Assembly: GCA_903819895.1 (NCBI GenBank)
Contig: CAIJFH010000026.1
Location: forward strand, 1 to 46,733
From: Candidatus Adlerbacteria bacterium
GTDB lineage: Bacteria; Patescibacteriota; Minisyncoccia; Phycocordibacterales; SBAW01
Length of the DNA stretch: 46,733 nt
Reading direction: 5' to 3'
Positions 8,848 to 16,601 of this stretch are shown in pieces (position 1 is the stretch's first letter; every line of letters begins with the position of its first letter). Below the pieces are notes generated by a model. It made no database searches. It was not told the DNA's origin and saw only the letters and a program-made list of their open reading frames with translations. The translations under genes and the position numbers were made by a program.

Positions 8848-9597
8848 ATGCTAACTCACCACGCATACTATATAGAGGGATCGCTACAGCAGTTTGCTGC
8901 GTATGTCGACCAGGTGCGCGCCGCCGCGGGGTTGGGTGCGCATGACCCGAACTTTGTCGCGCAACAGTATGACAAGTTTGGTATCGATGATGCGCGAGCG
9001 CTGCAACAGTTGGCACAACTTAAAACAACTAATGGCGCAGCACTCTTTTTTCTCGCCATCTCGTCGATGACCAGCGAGGCGCAGCAAGCACTGCTCAAGT
9101 TGTTTGAAGAGCCGCAAGCGGGAGTGGTGTTTGTGTTGCTCGTGCCGCATGGCACACTCCTCCCAACACTCAAGTCGAGGTGTTTGGCGTTTTCTCCCAA
9201 CGACGAAATTATCCATGATGCTGCTGTTGCCACGCCTACACATGCAAAATCTGCAACTGTTGCATCGAAGAATCTTGATGTAAATACTGTGCAGGCAAAA
9301 CAATTTCTCGCCGCGCCATACAAAGAGCGCAGCGAGATGATCGTCAAGATGCTCAAGCCAACTAAAACTAAAGCGGAGGCAGATACTGAAAACGCGGGCG
9401 GGGATGAGGACTCGGCCAAAGAGCAAGCACGCGAGCTACTCAACGCGCTCGAAGTGCTGTTGCACAAAGATATTGCAAAAAAAGAAATCCGCGATGCGCT
9501 CGCCGACATCGCGCACTTCCGCACCTACCTCGCCGACCGTTCGCCATCGCTCAAGATGATTCTCGAACACTTTGCCGTGACGTTGCCAAAACTATGA
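8848..9597 (+). CDS. DNA polymerase III delta'-like subunit (HolB-like), no P-loop seen
   Basis: MTSEAQQALLKLFEEPQAGVVFVLL and LKSRCL clamp-loader motifs. Confidence 0.78.
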   Translation: MLTHHAYYIEGSLQQFAAYVDQVRAAAGLGAHDPNFVAQQYDKFGIDDARALQQLAQLKTTNGAALFFLAISSMTSEAQQALLKLFEEPQAGVVFVLLVPHGTLLPTLKSRCLAFSPNDEIIHDAAVATPTHAKSATVASKNLDVNTVQAKQFLAAPYKERSEMIVKMLKPTKTKAEADTENAGGDEDSAKEQARELLNALEVLLHKDIAKKEIRDALADIAHFRTYLADRSPSLKMILEHFAVTLPKL

Positions 9598-10286
9598 CCC
9601 CCAAGAAACTCGCAGAGCGGAAGGAGCGGATACGGAGGTTGGATCGGGAGTTGAAGAAGTTGTATCCGCAGGCGAAGACGGAGCTCAATTTTAGTACGCC
9701 GTGGGAGCTGTTGGTTGCGGTGGAGCTGTCGGCGCAGTGTACCGATAAAATGGTAAACAAGATTACTGCCGAGTTGTTTCAAACATACAAAACACTCGCG
9801 GACTATGTAGCGGCGGGGAAGTCGCAGAAAGGAATTGCTGCGTTCGAGCGCGTGGTCAAGCGCAGTGGGTTTTATCACAACAAGACAAAAAATATTTTGG
9901 CAGCAGCGACGCTGATTGCGGCACCAAAGAAAGATGGTGGCTTTGGTGGCACGGTGCCCAAGACGCTCGCCGAGTTGGTGCGCGTCCCCGGTGTTGGGCG
10001 CAAGACGGCGACGGTGGTGCTGTCGGAGGCGTGGGGCATTGTCGAGGGCATCACCGTCGACACACATGTGATCCGCTTTGTGCAGCGCTACGACCTTTCT
10101 GATTACAAAGATGCGGTACGTATCGAGCGCGACTTGATGCAGCTCTTGCCGAAAAAGGATTGGGTCGGGTTTATGCATCGCGTCATTTTTTATGGCCGCT
10201 ACTTGGCACCTGCGCGCCGCTACGACACTGCCAAAGATCCGCTCATCAACATCTATCCACCAGCGGCAACGCGGTTCCGAGTGTAA
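9594..10286 (+). CDS. nth: Endonuclease III-like DNA glycosylase, no C-terminal 4Fe-4S cysteines
   Basis: ELSAQCTDKMVNKIT, VPGVGRKTATVVLSEAWG, TVDTHVIRFVQR; C-terminus lacks Cys. Confidence 0.88.
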   Translation: MTPKKLAERKERIRRLDRELKKLYPQAKTELNFSTPWELLVAVELSAQCTDKMVNKITAELFQTYKTLADYVAAGKSQKGIAAFERVVKRSGFYHNKTKNILAAATLIAAPKKDGGFGGTVPKTLAELVRVPGVGRKTATVVLSEAWGIVEGITVDTHVIRFVQRYDLSDYKDAVRIERDLMQLLPKKDWVGFMHRVIFYGRYLAPARRYDTAKDPLINIYPPAATRFRV

Positions 10287-10347
10287 CAGCAGGCATCTCC
10301 ACCAGGTGTGGCGGTGTTCGTGTGACAGTGTGGTATACTACCGGCAT

Positions 10348-10899
10348 ATGGCATACGACTTTAAACCGTTTGAGAAGAAGATTGCAGAGATTACCGACCG
10401 TTTGGGCAAAGAGCTTTCGGGTGTGCGGACAGGGCGCGCGGGCCCTGCGGTGCTCGACGGTGTCTTGGTCGAGAGCTACGGATCGCGGGTGCCAATCAAT
10501 CAGGTGGCCAACGTGTCTGTCGAGGATGCGCGCACGTTGCGCATCGTGCCGTGGGACACTAGTGTTGCCAAAGAAATCGAGAAGGCGATTTTGGCAGCCA
10601 ACTTGGGGCTGTCGGTTGGTGCCGACGACCGCGGGGTGCGCGTCTTTTTCCCCGAGTTGACCGCCGAGCGCCGTGTGTCGCTGGTCAAGTTGGCCAAGGA
10701 GCGCGTCGAGGAGCATCGCACCGCGCTGCGTGTTGCGCGCGACGAAGTGTGGTCGGATATCCAAAAAAAGGAGCGCGATGGCGAGATGCCCGAAGATGAC
10801 AAATTCCGCGCCAAAGAGGATATGCAAAAACGCGTCGACGCTGCCAACGCCGCCTTCGAGCAGGCGCTAGAGCGAAAGGAAAAAGAGATCACTAGCTAA
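10348..10899 (+). CDS. frr: Ribosome recycling factor
   Basis: GVRTGRAGPAVLDGVLVESYGSRVPINQVANVSV; FFPELTAERR. Confidence 0.95.
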   Translation: MAYDFKPFEKKIAEITDRLGKELSGVRTGRAGPAVLDGVLVESYGSRVPINQVANVSVEDARTLRIVPWDTSVAKEIEKAILAANLGLSVGADDRGVRVFFPELTAERRVSLVKLAKERVEEHRTALRVARDEVWSDIQKKERDGEMPEDDKFRAKEDMQKRVDAANAAFEQALERKEKEITS

Positions 10900-10909
10900 C
10901 CGCTCACGC

Positions 10910-12016
10910 ATGACCATCCTCCTTTTTATTTTACTGCTCGTACTGCTCATTCTCGTCCACGAGTTTGGGCACTTTATCGTGGCAAAAGCGTTCAAGATCC
11001 GCGTTGATGAATTTGGCATCTTCTTTCCGCCGCGCCTGTTTGGCTTTCGATGGGGCGAGACCGAGTACACGCTCAACAGCATCCCGCTGGGCGGGTTTGT
11101 CAAAATCTTTGGCGAGAACGGTGAGGAGTCGGACGTGCGACACAGTTTTGCGCACAAATCGCGCTGGATACAAGCCGCGGTGCTGGTCGCGGGTGTCACA
11201 TGCAATATGCTCTTTGCATGGCTCGCACTGTCGGCGGGCTATATGATTGGGATGCAGACCTCTGTCGACCATCGCGGGTTTGGCACGGTCCAACATGTGC
11301 AGACGATGATCACCGACGTGTCGCCGGGCTCGCCTGCAAGTAAGGTTGGTATTTTGCCCAGCGACGTGGTCGAGAGCGTGGGGACAGGCACCAGCGTACT
11401 TGCCGTCGCGAGTACCACCGCCGACGGCGTGCAGCAGTTTATCCGCGACCATCAAGACGAGAGTATTTTGTTGATGGTCTCGCGCGCAACATCGACCACC
11501 ACCGAGCAAAAGGTATTTGTCGCCAAGCCAGTTGCCGGGATCGCGCCCGACCACAAGGCGATCGGCATCGGGCTCGATGATGTGGGTATGCTCAAGTTGT
11601 CGCCGCCACTCGCGCTCGCCGAGGGCGCAATTTTGACCGAGAGCATGACCGTCGACTTGGCAAGTGGCTTGGGTGGCCTCGTGACCGGCATCTTCCACGG
11701 CAACGCCAACTTGAGCGAGGTCTCGGGCCCCATCGGCATCGTCACCTTTGGCGCGTCGCGCGTGACGCACGGGTTTATGGCGACCCTAGTGTTGTTGTCG
11801 ATTATCTCGATCGATTTGGCGATCATCAACCTGCTGCCGATCCCCGGGCTCGATGGCGGGCGGTTACTCTTTGTTATTATCGAGGGCATTATGCGCCGCC
11901 CGATACCAGAAAAAATTGTGTCACGCGTGACCATAGCGAGCATGGTGCTGGTTGGTGTGCTGTTTGTGGTTATTTCTATCCACGACATTCTCCATCTCAT
12001 CCACCCTGCGGTGTAG
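10910..12016 (+). CDS. rseP: Site-2 protease / RseP-family membrane zinc metalloprotease
   Basis: HEFGHFIVAK (HExxH), PDZ region, NLLPIPGLDGG. Confidence 0.92.
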   Translation: MTILLFILLLVLLILVHEFGHFIVAKAFKIRVDEFGIFFPPRLFGFRWGETEYTLNSIPLGGFVKIFGENGEESDVRHSFAHKSRWIQAAVLVAGVTCNMLFAWLALSAGYMIGMQTSVDHRGFGTVQHVQTMITDVSPGSPASKVGILPSDVVESVGTGTSVLAVASTTADGVQQFIRDHQDESILLMVSRATSTTTEQKVFVAKPVAGIAPDHKAIGIGLDDVGMLKLSPPLALAEGAILTESMTVDLASGLGGLVTGIFHGNANLSEVSGPIGIVTFGASRVTHGFMATLVLLSIISIDLAIINLLPIPGLDGGRLLFVIIEGIMRRPIPEKIVSRVTIASMVLVGVLFVVISIHDILHLIHPAV

Positions 12017-12048
12017 GGTGCTTCTCTTTTTAGTTGTACAATAGACGT

Positions 12049-12606
12049 ATGGACGACAGTACATTTGTACAACCCGCGGCAGTGTTGGCGGCAGCGGGGG
12101 TAGGCGAGGGGATGCGTGTTGCCGACATCGCCACCAGTAGCGGATTTTTTACGCGCGCGGCGGCGCGCATGGTGGGCCCCGCGGGTGTGGTGTGGGCGGT
12201 TGATATCCACCAACCCATGCTCGCGCGCGTGCATAACCTCGCCATTGCCGAGGGTTTGCATAATGTCCACGTAGTGCACGGCAATGTCGAGCAACTCGGT
12301 GGCAGCAAACTTCCAAGCAGCACCTTTGATGTGGTGATTGTCGCGAATGTGCTCTTTACGCTCGAGCATCCGGCAGGGCTCGTGGCCGAGGCGTGGCGCG
12401 TGCTGCGCCCCGGTGGTGTCGCGCTGGTGGTCGACTGGGCGGGGTCGTTTGGTGGGCTGGGGCCGCACCCGGGCCACGTGGTCGCGCGTGCGGACATGCT
12501 GCAATTGTTTTTGGCCGATGGGTTTGGCGACGTAGTCGATATCCCCGCGGGCGCCTACCACTGGGGCTTTGTTGTGCGCAAGCAGGATGCGGTTAGTGCA
12601 CAGTAG
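12049..12606 (+). CDS. Class I SAM-dependent methyltransferase
   Basis: MRVADIATSSGFFTRAAA, VVWAVDIHQPML, VLRPGGVALVVDW. Confidence 0.82.
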   Translation: MDDSTFVQPAAVLAAAGVGEGMRVADIATSSGFFTRAAARMVGPAGVVWAVDIHQPMLARVHNLAIAEGLHNVHVVHGNVEQLGGSKLPSSTFDVVIVANVLFTLEHPAGLVAEAWRVLRPGGVALVVDWAGSFGGLGPHPGHVVARADMLQLFLADGFGDVVDIPAGAYHWGFVVRKQDAVSAQ

Positions 12607-12651
12607 TACAGTGTCCGCAGCAAAACATGCGGTAGTATTGAGTATACGTAT

Positions 12652-13965
12652 ATGAAATCAACCCCATTCCAACTCATTGTCACGGGCGTCTTCGTGGTGT
12701 TTCTGCTCGTTGGTGTGGGCATCTTTGCGCTCTTTGGTGGTTCGGGGCGCAATGGTGGTGTCGGCACGGTCTCCATTTGGGGCACCGAGGATGCATCTGT
12801 GATGAACCATGTGCTTGATGATCTGCGCACCACCGACAAATCGTTTCAAAACGTGAGTTATACCCAAAAGGACACGAGCACCTACCAACAAGATCTCACC
12901 AACGCGATGGCAAGCGGCACGGGCCCCGACCTCTTTCTTGTTTCGCAGGATGATGCGCACTTTTTCGCCAACAAGATCTCTGTCATTCCCTACGCGACAC
13001 TGGCGCAGTCGACTTTTACCACCTCGTATGTCGACGAGGGGCAACTCTTTTTGACTCCCAAGGGGACGCTCGCGCTTCCGGTGCTCATCGACCCGCTGGT
13101 GCTGTATTGGAACAAAGATCTCTTCGCGAGCGCGGGCATCCCGCAGCCGCCACAGTACTGGAGCGATGTGTTGAGTATCGCGCCGCGACTCACCACGCTC
13201 GACGGCACCTCAAATGTAACCCGCAGTGCCATCGCGCTTGGGGTATGGAGCAACATCGCGCATGCGAAGGAGATTCTCGCCTCACTCTTTTTGCAAGCGG
13301 GGGACAGCATACTTTCGACCGCGGCAGATGGCAGCACCCAAGTGTCGTTTGGTATGGCGCCCACGGGCTCGAGCGAGAACCCGACTGCGTCGGCGCTCAG
13401 TTTTTATACCCAATTCTCCGATCCAACCAAGTTGAGTTATACGTGGAATCGCTCGCTCCCGCGGTCGGCAGACGCCTTTACCGGCGGCACGTTGGCGATG
13501 TATATCGGCTTTGCGAGCGACTACCCCACGCTCGCGGCACGCAACCCCAACATCCACTTTGCCGTGTCGCCCTTGCCGCAGATCCAAGGCAGCGCAACAC
13601 GGCTCACCTTTGGCGAGTTGACCGGTGTGGCAATCGCCCGCACTAGCGGCAACCCAAACGGGGCGCTCATCATTGCTCAAAAGTTGTCGAGCCAAACGGG
13701 CGTGTCGGCCTTTGTCACCCAGTCCGGCTTGCCGCCGGTGCGCCGCGATGTGGCGGTTGATACGTCGGCCAGTGCCGAGCAGACCGTCTTTGCGCAGTCG
13801 GCACTCATCGCGCGCGCCTGGCTCGACCCCGACCAAGCGGCAACCAGTGGCGTCTTCCAAACCATGGTAGAATCGGTGATAAGCGGCGCGTCGCAGTCGC
13901 TGCAGGCGGTGGGCGAGGCGCAGCAGTCGCTCCAGCGGATTGTTACTAGTAGTACTGCAAACTAA
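12652..13965 (+). CDS. Extracellular solute-binding protein (ABC family 1-like), membrane anchored
   Basis: N-terminal TM segment, GPDLFLVSQDD, LPVLIDPLVLYWNKDLFASAGI; no permease gene nearby. Confidence 0.8.
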   Translation: MKSTPFQLIVTGVFVVFLLVGVGIFALFGGSGRNGGVGTVSIWGTEDASVMNHVLDDLRTTDKSFQNVSYTQKDTSTYQQDLTNAMASGTGPDLFLVSQDDAHFFANKISVIPYATLAQSTFTTSYVDEGQLFLTPKGTLALPVLIDPLVLYWNKDLFASAGIPQPPQYWSDVLSIAPRLTTLDGTSNVTRSAIALGVWSNIAHAKEILASLFLQAGDSILSTAADGSTQVSFGMAPTGSSENPTASALSFYTQFSDPTKLSYTWNRSLPRSADAFTGGTLAMYIGFASDYPTLAARNPNIHFAVSPLPQIQGSATRLTFGELTGVAIARTSGNPNGALIIAQKLSSQTGVSAFVTQSGLPPVRRDVAVDTSASAEQTVFAQSALIARAWLDPDQAATSGVFQTMVESVISGASQSLQAVGEAQQSLQRIVTSSTAN

Positions 13966-13971
13966 TTTCGT

Positions 13972-14358
13972 ATGCTATCTCAATTGCGATACTCTCGGTA
14001 CCTGTTGCTCGGGTTTGTGGTGTACGTGCTCCCATTTGCCGCACAAGCGGGCTGCAACTCAGCCAACGGCGCTTGCCTCGACAACCCGCTCAATGTTGGG
14101 TCAATTTGTGGCTTGCTCCAGGCGATCCTCACGGCGCTCCTGACCATCGGCACGCCGGTCGCCGTGCTGTTTCTCGTCTACGCAGGGTTTAAGTTTGTGG
14201 TCGCGCGCGGCAATGCTGAAAAGTTGGGCGAGGCAAAAAATAACTTACTGTATGTCGTCATCGGTATCGCCCTGTTTATTGGTGCGTGGCTACTTGGCGA
14301 GATTATTGCCAACACGCTCAACCAGCTTGGCGTGCCCTTGGTTGGTAATTGTAAATAA
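13972..14358 (+). CDS. VirB2/TrbC-like pilin protein (signal peptide plus two TM)
   Basis: LFLVYAGFKFVVARGNAEKLGEAKNNLLYVVIGIALFIGAWLLGE. Confidence 0.72.
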   Translation: MLSQLRYSRYLLLGFVVYVLPFAAQAGCNSANGACLDNPLNVGSICGLLQAILTALLTIGTPVAVLFLVYAGFKFVVARGNAEKLGEAKNNLLYVVIGIALFIGAWLLGEIIANTLNQLGVPLVGNCK

Positions 14359-14364
14359 CTCTAT

Positions 14365-14631
14365 ATGCATTCAACGAGCGCAACCTTATCAACCGTCATC
14401 GCTGCAATCATCGGCAACGTGTTCAACCCATTGGTGTTGGCGCTCTCCACACTCGCTCTGGTCATCTTCCTGTGGGGCGGGGTGCGTTTTATCTGGGGCA
14501 GCTCCAACAAAGAGGGGCACGGCGCCGACAAGCAGCTGCTCATCTGGGGCATCATCGCGCTGTTTGTGCTCTTTTCCCTAGGCGGGTTGGTGCGGTTTGT
14601 CGAGATCGCACTCTTGGGCAAAGCAGTGTAG
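14365..14631 (+). CDS. VirB2/TrbC-like small membrane protein
   Basis: LVIFLWGGVRFIWGSSNKEGHGADKQLLIWGIIALFVLFSLGG. Confidence 0.65.
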   Translation: MHSTSATLSTVIAAIIGNVFNPLVLALSTLALVIFLWGGVRFIWGSSNKEGHGADKQLLIWGIIALFVLFSLGGLVRFVEIALLGKAV

Positions 14632-14706
14632 GTTGGTTTATCCACATTACGAGCTTGTATCTTGGTCGCGCTCTGGTACAGTTATTGCATAACCGTAATT
14701 CATCAT

Positions 14707-14988
14707 ATGCTTACAAACATCGCACAGCTTATAAACGCGTTCGGAGGCATCATCGCAATGCTGATTCCGATTATGATCGGTGTCGCGATTCTTGCTTTTT
14801 TCTATGGTCTGTACAAGTACATCAAGAGCGCGGGCGAGGGTCACACCGAGGGTATCAATATCATGATTGCCGGCATCGCCGCGCTCTTTGTGATGGTATC
14901 CATCTGGGGTATTATCGGCTTCGTACAGTCGTCGCTCAATATCTCGAACACGCAGACCGTCTCGGCACCGCGCATCCCGACACAATAG
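14707..14988 (+). CDS. VirB2/TrbC-like small membrane protein
   Basis: FFYGLYKYIKSAGEGHTEGINIMIAGIAALFVMVSIWGIIGF; ATG at 14707. Confidence 0.65.
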   Translation: MLTNIAQLINAFGGIIAMLIPIMIGVAILAFFYGLYKYIKSAGEGHTEGINIMIAGIAALFVMVSIWGIIGFVQSSLNISNTQTVSAPRIPTQ

Positions 14989-15011
14989 GCCATTAATCGG
15001 GCTAGCCCACT

Positions 15012-15272
15012 ATGCCAACTGCTACACTCAGCCCGGCGGCACTTGCAGGCAGATTGACCACAGTCATCATCTACCCACTGATGGTGCTGTTGGTCGGTTT
15101 GGCTGTGTTGGTGTTTGTGTGGGGGATCGTCGAGTTTTTGCGCGACCTGAGCAGTGGTGGCGAGCTCCAAAAAGGCAAGGACCACATGCTCTGGGGCATC
15201 GCGGGCATCTTTGTTATGGCCGCTGCGTACGCGATCTTCCAAATCATCCAAGGCACCCTCAACTCGTTTTAG
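15012..15272 (+). CDS. VirB2/TrbC-like small membrane protein
   Basis: FVWGIVEFLRDLSSGGELQKGKDHMLWGIAGIFVMAAAYAIF. Confidence 0.65.
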   Translation: MPTATLSPAALAGRLTTVIIYPLMVLLVGLAVLVFVWGIVEFLRDLSSGGELQKGKDHMLWGIAGIFVMAAAYAIFQIIQGTLNSF

Positions 15273-15358
15273 GACTCGTTTCAGATTCCTCCCACAAAAG
15301 TTGGCATACATAGGGAGCAAGAGACAACACACCGTTTTCAGAGTACAATGGCGGTCAT

Positions 15359-15440
15359 GCCCTCGTGGCGGAATTGGTATACGCGCGTGGCTTAGGACCA
15401 CGTCCCGAAAGGGTTAGAGGTTCGAGTCCTCTCGGGGGCA
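15359..15440 (+). tRNA. tRNA-Leu(TAG)
   Basis: GCCCTCG/CGGGGGC acceptor, anticodon loop CTTAGGA flanked by CGTGG/CCACG, variable arm, GGTTCGAGTCC; CCA not encoded. Confidence 0.94.
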
Positions 15441-15523
15441 CAAAACAACAGAGCTGGATGCGTAGCATTCGGCGACTTTTGTTTTGTAGTCCAGAGAGAG
15501 GGCGAGAAAGTGAGCGCGGGGCA

Positions 15524-15649
15524 CCCTGCCAGCAGGCAGGGTCGAGAAACTTTTTGGAGCGACGGCGACAAAAAGTGTTCTTGACCGAGCATCTCGGGGA
15601 GTGTGTGCAAAAGAAGAATCCGCCAGAGGTCTTGCGACATAGCGGATTC
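15524..15649. repeat. Cluster of short perfect inverted repeats downstream of tRNA-Leu
   Basis: CCCTGCC-AGCA-GGCAGGG; ACTTTTTG..CAAAAAGT; CCGAG-CAT-CTCGG; GAATCCGC..GCGGATTC. Confidence 0.65.
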
Positions 15650-15669
15650 GAAGTGGGTGGTGGACGCGT

Positions 15670-16500
15670 CTACTCGGTCGTGCGCGCTGCAAGTTTGAGC
15701 CAGCGCACGGACACAAACTCGTAGTTGATGACGCCGAGAACAGCACCTGCAAACCCGCCGACGAGAGCGCTGCCGAAAGCGTAGCCAATAGCGGCGCCAA
15801 GCGATGCGTCGACGAAGCATAGCGTGCGGCGCTTGGAGTGGATGTGGACGAACACTCCTGCTACGAACTGTGCCAGCAGCATGGCGGCTCTTGTAATGAA
15901 GGAGATGAGCTGTGTACAAAGCGACGGCGAATGAAGCACCAGCCACCAAAGTCCTTTCAGCAGATGGTACATCACGCCCAATGGGTTCGCTTTGCGTGCA
16001 ATGTTGTAACCACTGGTAATTTCATGCCGCAAGCAACTTTCGTATTCGCTGTTATAAGCAAAACGAAAGCGATCAGGGAGTCCTATCCAGACGATTGCCA
16101 GATTAAATACGATGGCCGCACACATAATCGTGGTGACACTCCACGCTCCCTCGTGAAGTGCGTCTAGCCACCCAAATCCTTTGGTAACAAGAATAGATAG
16201 TACCAGCACAACGATAACGCTTGTCGTCGCTGCGCACATGCCTATCCACTGGGCGAATAGTGCTTGCCAGTAGAGGTAATACGGTCGCCACGTGATAGTC
16301 CTGCGATAGGAATGGACGACACCCGCACAGAATTGTCGGAAGTCGGCCGCCACATAGGCAACCATGCCGCCAATCAGCGCACCAACGCTCCAAAAGTACG
16401 ACCCGTATTGGAAGCGGCTGGCGATATCGAGGGCGACGAAAGCACCCGTGAGCGCGCCCAAAGCGCACGCACCGATGATAGACCATGTCTCGCGTTGCAT
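15670..16500 (-). CDS. Hypothetical multi-pass membrane protein
   Basis: 276 aa ORF with hydrophobic segments; GGAGGAG Shine-Dalgarno upstream of ATG at 16500. Confidence 0.68.
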   Translation of the reverse strand: MQRETWSIIGACALGALTGAFVALDIASRFQYGSYFWSVGALIGGMVAYVAADFRQFCAGVVHSYRRTITWRPYYLYWQALFAQWIGMCAATTSVIVVLVLSILVTKGFGWLDALHEGAWSVTTIMCAAIVFNLAIVWIGLPDRFRFAYNSEYESCLRHEITSGYNIARKANPLGVMYHLLKGLWWLVLHSPSLCTQLISFITRAAMLLAQFVAGVFVHIHSKRRTLCFVDASLGAAIGYAFGSALVGGFAGAVLGVINYEFVSVRWLKLAARTTE

Positions 16501-16601
16501 CCTTTACTCCTCCGAGTGAGGGCTCTCTGACCTCAAAGAGCCAAGTTTGTACTATGCTAGAATCTACTACAAGAAATAAGAGTACGCAAGACCGCCTCCA
16601 G

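Noticed and set aside
11452-12561. 369-aa minus-strand ORF opposite rseP and the methyltransferase
   Set aside because: Shadow ORF; the plus strand has strong motifs (HEFGH, SAM-binding).
15392-15949. 185-aa minus-strand ORF over tRNA-Leu and the palindrome cluster
   Set aside because: It runs through the tRNA gene antisense (FCAPERTRTSNPF-type translation) and into a real membrane-protein gene in another frame.
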